The notes under the pieces: generated by a model
The model's input: the letters and a program-made list of their open reading frames with translations, nothing else
Databases searched by the model: none
What the model was told of the DNA's origin: nothing
Assembly: GCA_029260735.1 (NCBI GenBank)
Contig: JAJDCR010000144.1
Coordinates: 1 to 33,278 of the forward strand
Source: Planctomycetota bacterium
GTDB taxonomy: Bacteria; Planctomycetota; Uabimicrobiia; Uabimicrobiales; Uabimicrobiaceae
Reading direction: 5' to 3'
DNA length: 33,278 nucleotides
In this document: piece by piece, positions 7,087 to 16,017 of the stretch
How the letters are laid out: every line of letters begins with the position of its first letter
Numbering within the stretch: position 1 is the first letter of the stretch
Made by a program: the position numbers and the translations under genes

Positions 7087-8036
7087 TAAGAAATCTCTTC
7101 GAGAATACTTTTGAGAACAGCTTGGGCAGCAAACTCTCGGTTACCGGACTGTTCAATGACGATGGATTGAGGACTATCCAAGACGGCATCGGCAACGACT
7201 AGATTTCGACGTGCTGGTAGGCAATGCATAAATTCAGCTTGGTTGGTTAGAATCATCTTCTCTGGAGTGATCATCCACTTCGGGTCTTGGGTTAAAATTT
7301 GCCCGTAGCTTTCGTAAGAGCTCCAGTTTTTTGCATAAATGAAGTCGGCTCCTGAGAAAGCCTCGTTTTGATCATAAGTAACCTTTGCATTTCCTCGGAA
7401 TTTTTCTGCCAGATCGTAGCCTTGAGGGTGAGTGATGACAAAGTCTACTTCGGCTTGGTTCATCCATTGGCTAAAAGAATTGGCAACAGCTTGTGGTAAA
7501 GCTTTGATATGAGGAGCCCAAGTCAAGACCACTTTAGGTTTAGCTGTCTTTTTGCGCTCCTCGATGGTCATGACATCGGTTAATGACTGAAGAGGGTGCA
7601 ATGTATTTGACTCTAAGCTAATCAAAGGGATTTTTGAATAGCGCTGAAAATCAAGGAGGAGTTTTTCGGCATAGTCTTGTTCTTTGTTTTTTAGCAGAGG
7701 AAAGCAGCGAATGGCTAATATATCGCAGTACTGTGCGACAACGGCAGCAGCCTCTTTGATATGTTCTCCGGCTTTACCATTCATTACTGTTCCATCGCTG
7801 GTCTCTAGTCCCCAGCCGTCTTTATCGAAGTCCATCGTCAAAATGGACATTCCGAGGTTGTAAGCAGCTTTTTGAGTGCTTAAGCGAGTTCGTAAGCTGG
7901 GGTTGAGAAAAATTAATCCCAGAGTTTTGTTTTTTCCTAGGTCCTGGTCAGAAAAAGGATCTTTTTTTAACTGCAATCCTTGGCTAACCAAGGCAGAAAG
8001 ATTAGGAACGTCGTCTAAAGAAAGAAACTGTTTCAT
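7086..8036 (-). CDS. argF': N-acyl-L-ornithine carbamoyltransferase (acetyl/succinyl type)
   Basis: This 316-aa transcarbamylase transfers the carbamoyl group to N-acyl-ornithine rather than free ornithine. The carbamoyl-phosphate motif is SLRTRLSTQK (47-56). The late motif is FMHCLPARRN with a basic residue pair, as in acetyl- and succinyl-ornithine enzymes, instead of the anabolic ornithine enzyme's HCLP-x-x-x. It aligns without gaps to Bacteroides SOTCase as I remember it. At the position known to set acyl preference (Pro90 in the succinyl enzyme, Glu at the equivalent place in the acetyl enzyme) this protein has Gly90, in NGKAGEHIKEA. The acyl group used is therefore not predictable from that residue. 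It is separated from the upstream toxin gene by 150 bp with no small ORF I can support. Confidence 0.9.
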   Translation of the reverse strand: MKQFLSLDDVPNLSALVSQGLQLKKDPFSDQDLGKNKTLGLIFLNPSLRTRLSTQKAAYNLGMSILTMDFDKDGWGLETSDGTVMNGKAGEHIKEAAAVVAQYCDILAIRCFPLLKNKEQDYAEKLLLDFQRYSKIPLISLESNTLHPLQSLTDVMTIEERKKTAKPKVVLTWAPHIKALPQAVANSFSQWMNQAEVDFVITHPQGYDLAEKFRGNAKVTYDQNEAFSGADFIYAKNWSSYESYGQILTQDPKWMITPEKMILTNQAEFMHCLPARRNLVVADAVLDSPQSIVIEQSGNREFAAQAVLKSILEEIS

Positions 8037-8186
8037 GAGAGAAAATGTCCTATAAATGAAAGTTGAATTTTAGTATAGTGTTAAGCTAAGATGTAAACAT
8101 AGGAAGTTACTAAGGCGCGTCTCCCCTCAGCTTGCAAGCACATTCCGTTAGGGAAAAGTTATAAACGTAGTTAAGATGTAGGTCTT

Positions 8187-11100
8187 CTAATGGCATAACT
8201 TTTTTTCCAATTCCGCCATTTTGTTTGGCTTTCGTTGTTCTCTTTCATTGATCAAATATTCTACTCCTCCACGTTCCCTCTTTTCTACATCCATATTTTT
8301 TTGTTCTAAAAAATTAGCTTGCTCTCTTGAAAGTCCATTTACTACTTCTTTGATTTCCATTTCTATTTTAAAAAGATTACGTTTGATTACCTGTTCTTTC
8401 GTTTTTCCCTTGAGAGGTGTTTCACTTAAATTGTTTACAAGAAATTGAATAAATTTATTGAATTTATTCCTATTCGATTTTAATGATCTAAAATAACTTA
8501 TTGGACGAAGCCCCCCTTCCCACCAAACTTTATTTATGCCATTTGATTCGTTTCTGGTGTAATGGATTCCATTAGTTTTACCATTTTCCAATAATCCTAG
8601 GATTCCCTCTTCGATGTGTTCATATTTTCTTGTTTCCACCCCTGCATTAGTTTGTCCAATATAAGAGGAATCTGTAAGCTTAAAATCACTTGTTATTAGA
8701 TTTGTTGAACGAAGATGATCTACTAAAGAATTCTCTTCTCCCACCAATCCTCGATAAATAGAATATGGTTTGTTTCCAAGTTTTACTGGCCAATCTTCAC
8801 CACCATTGTGAACGAGAACACCTGGTCCGACAAAATAATTACTGTTGGTTTCTATATCCAGGTTGTATGTTTTGCACAACTCCAGGGAAGTTTTTTGTCG
8901 TTGTATCGCTTGCAGTTTGACTTCGTTTATCCCCAGTAAGTTTAGCATGGATCCCATCTGTAAATCTTTGGCCATAACCCATCGCCCCTGTGACCAAAAG
9001 AGATGTGATCCAGTAACTTCAAGTGTCACTTCCTCAATTTTCAACTCGTAAAAATAATGTGTGTGGCTTTGAGTTATGGCAAGTATTCTACGAGAGACAA
9101 CACTGTTATCTTCAAAACTAAAAGCAAGCACCATATCGTCTTGTTTCAAATTATCTATACGAACTAGACCGGAAGGAGTCCAAATCATAGTGCTACCAGC
9201 AAAACAAAGATCCGTTCTGGGGTTGGCAGGTGCTAATAAATTTTTAATCTCTTCTTTTGTTTTTCTTATATTTGTTTGATTTTTATTACGATTTTCTTTT
9301 TTCTTCTTTAATTCTTCTACTTTTGGATCAATTTTATTATCGTATGTGTCTTTTTCTGTGCTTGATGCCTTGTTACTTTGCTTTTGAAGTTCTTTTATAT
9401 CAGTTTCAAGATTTCGTATTTTATTGTCCAATTTGTTTTTTTTTCTAACGAAATTGTCCATTTCCCCATGCAAATTCAGCACTTTTGTAAGGTTATTATC
9501 GTCAAGAGCGTTAATCTCTCTTAAAGTCTTTGCGGCATCCTTCGATTTTTGGACTTGTTTAAGCAACGGCTTCAAGCCCTTATGTTCTTGTAATGATGCA
9601 TCGTCTACTTTTGTATAAAGACTCAAAAAATCATCCTCATTCTGATTAGTGTCTATATATTTTTTTAACAAATTTTCTAATTCATCCTTTTCGGCTTCGG
9701 CGGCGACAAAACCTCTACCAGGATTGGTATCTAACTCATCAAGGAGACTCTGATTTTCATCTAGTTGTTTTTTTAGATTATTGATGTTGCGAATGATAGC
9801 GCCTTGGTCATGTAGGTTCAGGTTTCGATGACTAAGGCGTTTCATTTTATTATCTATAATCTTGGTCAATTTCTTTACTTCTAGTCCTGCTTCCCAAGCA
9901 CGCGAACCTACGGTAGGGGGGCCATGCTTCTTACGCCATTGGCGAAGCTGACGAAACTGGTTGCGCAATGTTCCCGAAAGTCCGGAGTACTTTTGTATTT
10001 GGCGAATAGTATTTTCATGCAAGTGGATGTCCTCTAAAGAAGCCTTAGGTCCCACCTGCAGATGAATTTTGGAAACGGTGTCGTTTGCATCCAATGAGTA
10101 CTGTACCCTGACGGTATTTCCCGGAAGATCAGGGGAAACATGCACTGGGATTTTGTCACGCAAGTCTGGAGGTAAAGCTTGGCTTAATTTTTTGCTCGGC
10201 GGAGAACGAACAGAATCGACGAATGCTTCCTCATAGGCTTTTAGAGCCGAGCGATGTTTTCCCGATAACGGTTTGCCTTTGGCGAGATTTTCCAATGCTT
10301 CACTTGACAAAGCCTGAAAACCGGCCATTTCAAATGGGGTAAGTTTGTCAAAACCAGTACGAGAAACTTTATCACTAATGCGATCTGAAAGACGGTTCCA
10401 CAATTTATTTTCTGCAGAATTGAGAAGATCTGTGCCCTTATGAAAAATCTTAGTTAGTAGGTTTTTGTTGGCACTTGGTGGCAGATCTTTGAGCACCCAT
10501 TTACTTCCCTTGGCAAAAGCACTAGGGGCGGTCTGGGCAAAAGCTTGAAACGCACCTTCTAGCAGGTGTTGTTTCTGTTTTGCCTTGGCTCTTTCGTAAA
10601 GATCTAGACCAACTATCGGAGATACGCCTAGGGCAAATTTTGTTGCCATTTCATCATCGACTAAAGCTTGTTTGAAAGACCATGCCCCCATAGCGACATC
10701 CAGAGCCTCAAACCCTGATAAGGTAAAGACGGCAGCACTCTCGATGGCGGCATAACCGAGAACGCCGGATCCATATGCTAGTCCGGCCACAGGTGCAGTA
10801 GCAAGAAGTAGCAACATATCTCGTCGTTGCTGTGAATATTCGAGCTGGGCTTCTACTGCTACGGCAACCCCTTTTACCCCTTCGAGAAGTGTAGCACGAG
10901 CAGTGAGGTTTGGTATCAAGCTGGGATCTCCCTGGGGATTTTCTCGCATCAACCTTGGTTGTAATGAGTGAATAACTGCATCATAACCGATACCAACCAG
11001 ATCTACTAGGCCTTCAATATCACAATCGCTAGTGCTGCGAATTTTTGCAAGAGAACGATCCATTGCATTTAAAATTTTCCCTTGCGCCTCAGAAGTAATG

Positions 11101-12743
11101 CGGATGGTGTACTCCTCAAAGGCCGTTTCATCCATACCAAAACGATCTGAGCGTGATAAGGCCCGTCGTAAAGTTGTATTCCCGCCATCTGGAGTACTGA
11201 TTTGCATAATTAGCAAAGGGTCGTCCTGAGATTTATTGGCCATGATAGTGAGGGTGTCTCGCAGTTTGCGTAATTCTTTTAACCCTTGAAAAGTATTTAA
11301 AATACTGGCTTCTTTTTCCAATTGTTGGCGCAACTCATTGCGGATAAGCAACATTCCGGCATGGATTTTCTCATCGACATGAATTCCTTCGACTTCTTGC
11401 CTGTTGGGAAAAGCGAGTTTGCAATGATGAGCTGTTTGTAAAGCTTTGTCCCATAAATCAGGTGGAGTTGCGACTACTGTTGCGGTGGCCTGGGTAAAGT
11501 CGACCAGAAGAACCGGCGAGCTTGCAAAAATTTGTTTACCAGCAGGGCAGACCACTTGTAAATTTGCTGTGCTCTGACTCTCTTCTTCTGGCGAGATACA
11601 TACAATAGGTGATGAACGAAAAAAGTTTTCTCCCGGAACTTTTTTTAAAGTGATTGTGGTTTCGGAAAATTGTTCCTGTGTTTTATTCTCAGAATCTTGC
11701 ACAGTAGGAGCAAGAAGTAATAACTCGTAACTATCGACGCCTCTAAAACTCTTTTCTAAATTTTTAGCAATTTGTAATTCCACATGAAAAACCTCACCAA
11801 TATACAAAGTATCGAGAGTTTCATATTGGTCTTCGCGAATCATACGAGTAAAGCGTGCCTGCCGAGGAACCCCTTTGTATTCTAAAAACCATTCGCCTTC
11901 AGCACCATTGAGAGTGAGTATTTTTAGGCCGGGAGTTACATATTGATCCAAATTAACCCGTAGAGTGGCACTCGTGTCGGAACTAGGAATAAACCTGTCG
12001 AAGGTCAACCCTGCAACAGCGAATTCTATTTGCTGTATTTGAGAGGCGACAGCAGGGAGAAACTGGCCTTGCAATTTAATATCAAATGAAGTTGCTGGAT
12101 ACTCTGCTATTGCCTCACCGTAAAATATAGGTTGTTGGCGTTGCCAAATCTCAATACCTATATTTTTGGAGATGCCATTTTCCTTTTTTTTGCTTCCTAT
12201 TCGTACCCCATTACAACTCCACGTTCCTGACAGTGTATTATCTTCGAGATAAAAGTTCAGCGTTATAAATTCCGTACGTTTTGGAGAAATGTTCATTTTG
12301 ACACTGGACTTTTTTGTTCCGATTTGGGCTGTTAGACTTTCTCCAGTGGCAAGTTCTATAATTGCTGCATGGTCTTCTGGTAGGTGGTCCATGGTAACGG
12401 GGCCAGACACTTTAATAACAATTTCTACATATTTTACGCTACCATTTTCATCCGTTTCTTGCTCTTTGGGATATATATCATTTGCCCGGACATCGCCTTC
12501 AAAAGGATAACGCTCCTGCGTGCGAGGATGAAGATAATATCCAGAGATCAATAAAATATCGCCATATGCCTTGATCTGGGCTACTCCCTCGACCATCCCG
12601 AGGCGATGATCCGCATACATTGTGCTCCAAGTTCCAGAGAGTTCTTGTGAAGGTATTTTCGCTAGCTCTTCATCTGCTTTTATTTTTGTGGAGATAGAAA
12701 ATACCAATAACAATGTTAGCAATAAATTTTTATAATGTATCAT
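8187..12743 (-). CDS. Secreted polymorphic toxin with pretoxin-HINT and probable GIY-YIG-like nuclease tip
   Basis: This 1518-aa protein opens with a signal peptide (LLLTLLLVFSISTKIKA, cleavage before DEE). Residues to about 400 form beta-rich modules shared with the neighbouring 12748-13857 protein, including ELSGTW, LISGYY and IEIWQRQQP. A hydrophobic stretch near 630-665 (LLLLATAPVAGLAYGSG) and coiled coil near 950-1175 follow. Residues 1180-1313 are a HINT autoprocessing domain: CFAGSTMIWTPSGLVRI at the start, VTGSHLFW with the Thr-x-x-His motif, and a VHN end. The last 205 residues contain PYSIYRG, SSYIGQTN...TRKYEH and a later EQANFLEQKNM...LINERE. This spacing suggests a GIY-YIG-type nuclease, but that part is less certain. 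HINT release of a C-terminal toxin is known for this class; here it is inferred. No immunity gene follows. Confidence 0.8.
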   Translation of the reverse strand: MIHYKNLLLTLLLVFSISTKIKADEELAKIPSQELSGTWSTMYADHRLGMVEGVAQIKAYGDILLISGYYLHPRTQERYPFEGDVRANDIYPKEQETDENGSVKYVEIVIKVSGPVTMDHLPEDHAAIIELATGESLTAQIGTKKSSVKMNISPKRTEFITLNFYLEDNTLSGTWSCNGVRIGSKKKENGISKNIGIEIWQRQQPIFYGEAIAEYPATSFDIKLQGQFLPAVASQIQQIEFAVAGLTFDRFIPSSDTSATLRVNLDQYVTPGLKILTLNGAEGEWFLEYKGVPRQARFTRMIREDQYETLDTLYIGEVFHVELQIAKNLEKSFRGVDSYELLLLAPTVQDSENKTQEQFSETTITLKKVPGENFFRSSPIVCISPEEESQSTANLQVVCPAGKQIFASSPVLLVDFTQATATVVATPPDLWDKALQTAHHCKLAFPNRQEVEGIHVDEKIHAGMLLIRNELRQQLEKEASILNTFQGLKELRKLRDTLTIMANKSQDDPLLIMQISTPDGGNTTLRRALSRSDRFGMDETAFEEYTIRITSEAQGKILNAMDRSLAKIRSTSDCDIEGLVDLVGIGYDAVIHSLQPRLMRENPQGDPSLIPNLTARATLLEGVKGVAVAVEAQLEYSQQRRDMLLLLATAPVAGLAYGSGVLGYAAIESAAVFTLSGFEALDVAMGAWSFKQALVDDEMATKFALGVSPIVGLDLYERAKAKQKQHLLEGAFQAFAQTAPSAFAKGSKWVLKDLPPSANKNLLTKIFHKGTDLLNSAENKLWNRLSDRISDKVSRTGFDKLTPFEMAGFQALSSEALENLAKGKPLSGKHRSALKAYEEAFVDSVRSPPSKKLSQALPPDLRDKIPVHVSPDLPGNTVRVQYSLDANDTVSKIHLQVGPKASLEDIHLHENTIRQIQKYSGLSGTLRNQFRQLRQWRKKHGPPTVGSRAWEAGLEVKKLTKIIDNKMKRLSHRNLNLHDQGAIIRNINNLKKQLDENQSLLDELDTNPGRGFVAAEAEKDELENLLKKYIDTNQNEDDFLSLYTKVDDASLQEHKGLKPLLKQVQKSKDAAKTLREINALDDNNLTKVLNLHGEMDNFVRKKNKLDNKIRNLETDIKELQKQSNKASSTEKDTYDNKIDPKVEELKKKKENRNKNQTNIRKTKEEIKNLLAPANPRTDLCFAGSTMIWTPSGLVRIDNLKQDDMVLAFSFEDNSVVSRRILAITQSHTHYFYELKIEEVTLEVTGSHLFWSQGRWVMAKDLQMGSMLNLLGINEVKLQAIQRQKTSLELCKTYNLDIETNSNYFVGPGVLVHNGGEDWPVKLGNKPYSIYRGLVGEENSLVDHLRSTNLITSDFKLTDSSYIGQTNAGVETRKYEHIEEGILGLLENGKTNGIHYTRNESNGINKVWWEGGLRPISYFRSLKSNRNKFNKFIQFLVNNLSETPLKGKTKEQVIKRNLFKIEMEIKEVVNGLSREQANFLEQKNMDVEKRERGGVEYLINEREQRKPNKMAELEKKLCH

Positions 12744-12747
12744 CTTA

Positions 12748-13857
12748 CTAAGTATCCTCCTCTGTTGCCATTGTTTCAGGTGCTTTTTCTTCCTGTATCT
12801 CAGGCATACTAACCGTCATTGACTCACTGATAAATCTTTTTGCGTCTTCTGTGGATTGGTGCAACAAAACGATTTTCTTTTTCTCTTTCCATAAAAGGGT
12901 CGCCTGTTTTGCTTTGTCAGCAGGTGTTTTTGTATACTCTGCCACTATCCGTACAACATCTCCTGAAATTACAGTATTTTCAGTCTCAACCCAGGAATCC
13001 TCCTCCGACTTTTTTTCAAAAATTATCCTAGCTGGTTCTTCGACCTGTGGAAACCCTTTGACCACAAAATCAAAAGGAATTTCAATACTATTCAGTAAGA
13101 GTTTTATGCGTCCAGGTTTTGCTTGTTGCCAAACTACTATGATTGTCTCAATCCCCAGCATCTTTTCAGAATGTTTTCTATCACTACTTCTATAGTTCTC
13201 ATATAAGGCATATGTCCACCCAGGTAAAAATTCCATTCCCGAATCTTTTTGTATAGAAACAGTTTGGTTTCCCCACAAATTTTTACCATAAAATCTAATT
13301 TTAAATTTTGGACGATTACCTCGACTATCATTACGAGGGCCCCACCAAAAACTACTATATGTTAGTTCTACTTGTCCGAGGCTGCCAATAACAAACTTTT
13401 GGGAAGTATCGGAAATAAATTCGATATGCGTAATTTCAGGAATAGATCGTTGCCAAACTTCCAGGCCACCTTGATTTCCATATTTCCAATGCCCTTTTAC
13501 TGTATCTGCTCTCACTTGCTGTACATGTGAACCTCCTCCCCAATGCCCCAAAACGTAGTAAGGGTGATTGATGACAATTTCTCCCCTGTCGGTAACTTGA
13601 ATGTTTTTGCTAGAATAGGGTCTTTGTTTGGAATTTTCATCGAAATAATTGCCGCTAATGAGCCATTGCGTTCTATTATTTAAAATTTGTTTGGAGATGG
13701 AGAGGGCGGCCTTTGTCACTTTCCCTAGTTGTGGATAATCATGCCACTCTACGTACCAGTTTCCTGTAATGGATATAGCTTCTTTCTCTAAGGAATTTTT
13801 TTGAGCAAAACAAGGACATATATGGAAAGCAAGTATCAATACGAGTAAAATCTTCAC
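12748..13857 (-). CDS. Secreted protein sharing the N-terminal architecture of the adjacent toxin
   Basis: This 369-aa exported protein has a signal peptide (KILLVLILAFHICPCFA, cleavage before QKN). A repeating beta-rich pattern follows: SITGNWYVEWHD, LGKV, WLISGNYF, QRPY, KGHWKYG, GLEVWQRSIPEI. The same series with the same order occurs in residues 30-240 of the toxin encoded 4 bp downstream. The later VVRIVAEYTKTPADKAK...KKIVLL also parallels the toxin's VFHVELQIAKN...YELLLLAP. It ends in an acidic tail (EEKAPETMATEEDT) where the toxin continues into its helical and HINT parts. GTG 13857 is preferred to GTG 13866 because the GGAGG is only 1 nt from the latter. Function is unknown; it could be a carrier, a chaperone or a domain-level immunity partner. 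Confidence 0.72.
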   Translation of the reverse strand: MKILLVLILAFHICPCFAQKNSLEKEAISITGNWYVEWHDYPQLGKVTKAALSISKQILNNRTQWLISGNYFDENSKQRPYSSKNIQVTDRGEIVINHPYYVLGHWGGGSHVQQVRADTVKGHWKYGNQGGLEVWQRSIPEITHIEFISDTSQKFVIGSLGQVELTYSSFWWGPRNDSRGNRPKFKIRFYGKNLWGNQTVSIQKDSGMEFLPGWTYALYENYRSSDRKHSEKMLGIETIIVVWQQAKPGRIKLLLNSIEIPFDFVVKGFPQVEEPARIIFEKKSEEDSWVETENTVISGDVVRIVAEYTKTPADKAKQATLLWKEKKKIVLLHQSTEDAKRFISESMTVSMPEIQEEKAPETMATEEDT

Positions 13858-13910
13858 TTCTAACACACCTCCAGTAGTGGATTAAGGGTATAAAAGAACG
13901 CTCACTTTGA

Positions 13911-15035
13911 TCAGCGACAAACCTCCTCCAATGCTCCTAAAAACTCATCCAAGTTTTCTTTCGAAATATTGAGAGGAGGCAGAAGGCGAAGGGTTTGGGC
14001 TTGTGAACTAGATCCTGTAAAAATATGTTTTTCCGTTAAGAGTTTTTTTCGGATGGAGGCAGCAGGAACGTTTAGGTCTACTCCGAGCATCAGCCCTTTT
14101 CCGCGCACTTCTTTGACAAAGGGAAAGCTTTTGAGCTTTTCTTTTAGATAGGCTCCTTTTTCGGTGGCTTGCTCCATCAAGTTCTCTTGTTCAATTACTT
14201 CTAGTACAGCTAAGCCGGCTGCGCAAGCTAAATGGTTACCACCAAAGGTTGTTCCGAGCATGCCGTATTTTGCTTTTATTTTGGGATGAAGTAAAACACC
14301 TCCGATGGGAAAACCATTGCCCATTCCTTTGGCTACAGTGATTAAGTCTGGCTGGATGTCAAAATATTGATGGGCAAAGAACTTTCCGCTTCTTCCGTAG
14401 CCAGATTGGATCTCATCAAGAATGACAAGGGCTTTATTTTTTGGAGCTAATTCTTTTATTTTGGCCAAAAAAGAAGCTTCGGGTAAGTGGATGCCACCAA
14501 TTCCTTGGATTCCTTCTAAAACAACCGCTGCAATTTCGTCGGTGAAATTTTTCTCTAAAGCGTCAATGTCATTCCAGGGTAGACGGACTATATTATCACT
14601 ACGGTTGATCGGAGCCAAAATTTGGGGGGAATCTGTTGCGGCAACAGCTAAAGAGGTTCGTCCGTGGAAGGCTTTTTCAAAAACGATAATTTTGGATTTG
14701 TTCGTATGAAAAGAGGCTACCTTAAAGGCATTTTCGTTGGCCTCGGCTCCTGAGTTGCACAAAAAAAGATGATACTCTGGATAAGAGCAAAGCTGCCCTA
14801 ACTTACTGGCAAGTTCCTTTTGTAGAGGAATCTGAACAGAATTGGAATAGAAGGAAATTTTTTGGAGTTGGTCTTGTAATCTCTTTTGGTAATGAGGGTG
14901 CGAATGGCCAATGGAAATAACCGCGTGCCCTCCGTACAAATCAAGGTAGCGTTGTCCTTGGTCGTCCCATAGATGGCAGCCCTTTGCGTGGCTAATTTCA
15001 ATATCAAATAAGGGATATACGGGAAAAAGATCCAT
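13911..15035 (-). CDS. argD: Acetylornithine (N-acyl-ornithine) aminotransferase
   Basis: This 374-aa class III PLP aminotransferase converts N-acylglutamate semialdehyde to N-acyl-ornithine. It opens with MDLFPVYPLFDIEI and contains DLYGGHAVISIGHSHP, the Asp-x-Ile-Gln cofactor motif LDEIQSGYGRSGK and the PLP-lysine motif TVAKGMGNGFPIGG. The order and the unusually short N-terminus match ArgD of Bacteroidota arginine operons. It lies 10 bp after argC and 53 bp before the secreted protein pair, so those foreign genes would be co-transcribed with it. Confidence 0.94.
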   Translation of the reverse strand: MDLFPVYPLFDIEISHAKGCHLWDDQGQRYLDLYGGHAVISIGHSHPHYQKRLQDQLQKISFYSNSVQIPLQKELASKLGQLCSYPEYHLFLCNSGAEANENAFKVASFHTNKSKIIVFEKAFHGRTSLAVAATDSPQILAPINRSDNIVRLPWNDIDALEKNFTDEIAAVVLEGIQGIGGIHLPEASFLAKIKELAPKNKALVILDEIQSGYGRSGKFFAHQYFDIQPDLITVAKGMGNGFPIGGVLLHPKIKAKYGMLGTTFGGNHLACAAGLAVLEVIEQENLMEQATEKGAYLKEKLKSFPFVKEVRGKGLMLGVDLNVPAASIRKKLLTEKHIFTGSSSQAQTLRLLPPLNISKENLDEFLGALEEVCR

Positions 15036-15045
15036 AAAAAGTCTC

Positions 15046-16017
15046 CTAGAAACTTGCGGCCTTTAGCTGTAAAGCGGTTTTTTCATCCCAGCCAAACATC
15101 AAGTTCATGTTCTGCACAGCCTGTCCACTGGCTCCTTTGAGAAGATTGTCGATGATGCTGATAATGTGAAGTTTGTCTTGGTATTTGCGTAAATAGATAA
15201 AACAGTTGTTTGTGTTTATAACTTGTTTTAAATCAGGGTTTTCTTCGAGCAAGTAGACAAAAGGATGAGATTGATAGTGACGAGAATATATTTCTTTTGC
15301 CTCTTTCTCTGAGAGAGAACTTTTCATATAAGTCGAGGCCAGAATTCCTCGGGTAAAGTTACCTCTCATCGGAATAAAGTTAATCGCTTGAGAAAAATTA
15401 GTTTGCAATTGTTTTAAGCTTTGTCCAATTTCTTTTAGGTGTTGGTGTTGGAATGCTTTATAAACAGAGATGTTGCTGTCTCGCCAACTAAAATGAGTTG
15501 TGGCTTGTAGTTTTTGTCCGGCTCCGGTGGAGCCCGTGACCCCTGTGATATGTATCTCGTCTTGTAAATTTTGAGTTTGAGCAAGAGGCAAAAGAGCCAG
15601 CTGGATGCAAGTGGCAAAACATCCTGGATTAGCAATTTTTTGAGCTTGAGATATCTTTTCGCGCTGCATTTCAGGTAAGCCATATAAAAAGCCGTGATCT
15701 TTTTCTAAGATACGGAAATCCTGACTTAAGTCAATTATCTTGACTTTCTTTGGAAAAGGATTTTGAGCAAGAAAAACCTCGGACTCTCCATGCCCCAAAC
15801 AGAGAAAGAGGACATCTATTTCCTCGTGGTGGTTCTCTGAAAAATGCCAATGGGGAGCAACAACTAAATCTGAGTGAACTCGCCAAACAGGCTCTCCAGC
15901 GTGACTTTTGCTATGAATGTAGCTGATTTCTATGTTTGGATGATGAAAGAGTAAGCGCAGGAGTTCTCCTGCGGTATATCCAGCTCCTCCAATTACTCCT
16001 ACTTTAACTTTACTCAT
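15046..16017 (-). CDS. argC: N-acetyl-gamma-glutamyl-phosphate reductase
   Basis: This 323-aa NADPH-dependent reductase has the nucleotide-binding start VGVIGGAGYTAGELLRLL, the catalytic cysteine in ANPGCFATC and the HITGVTGSTGAGQ loop. The C-terminal NLLKGASGQAVQNMN segment is typical of the family. Its ATG overlaps the end of argG by 8 nt, indicating translational coupling. Length and motifs are complete. Confidence 0.94.
   Translation of the reverse strand: MSKVKVGVIGGAGYTAGELLRLLFHHPNIEISYIHSKSHAGEPVWRVHSDLVVAPHWHFSENHHEEIDVLFLCLGHGESEVFLAQNPFPKKVKIIDLSQDFRILEKDHGFLYGLPEMQREKISQAQKIANPGCFATCIQLALLPLAQTQNLQDEIHITGVTGSTGAGQKLQATTHFSWRDSNISVYKAFQHQHLKEIGQSLKQLQTNFSQAINFIPMRGNFTRGILASTYMKSSLSEKEAKEIYSRHYQSHPFVYLLEENPDLKQVINTNNCFIYLRKYQDKLHIISIIDNLLKGASGQAVQNMNLMFGWDEKTALQLKAASF

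Noticed and set aside
8040..8110. TATACT with an upstream TTTACA as a promoter for argF'
   Set aside because: The spacing is only 14 nt, so the match is too weak to list.
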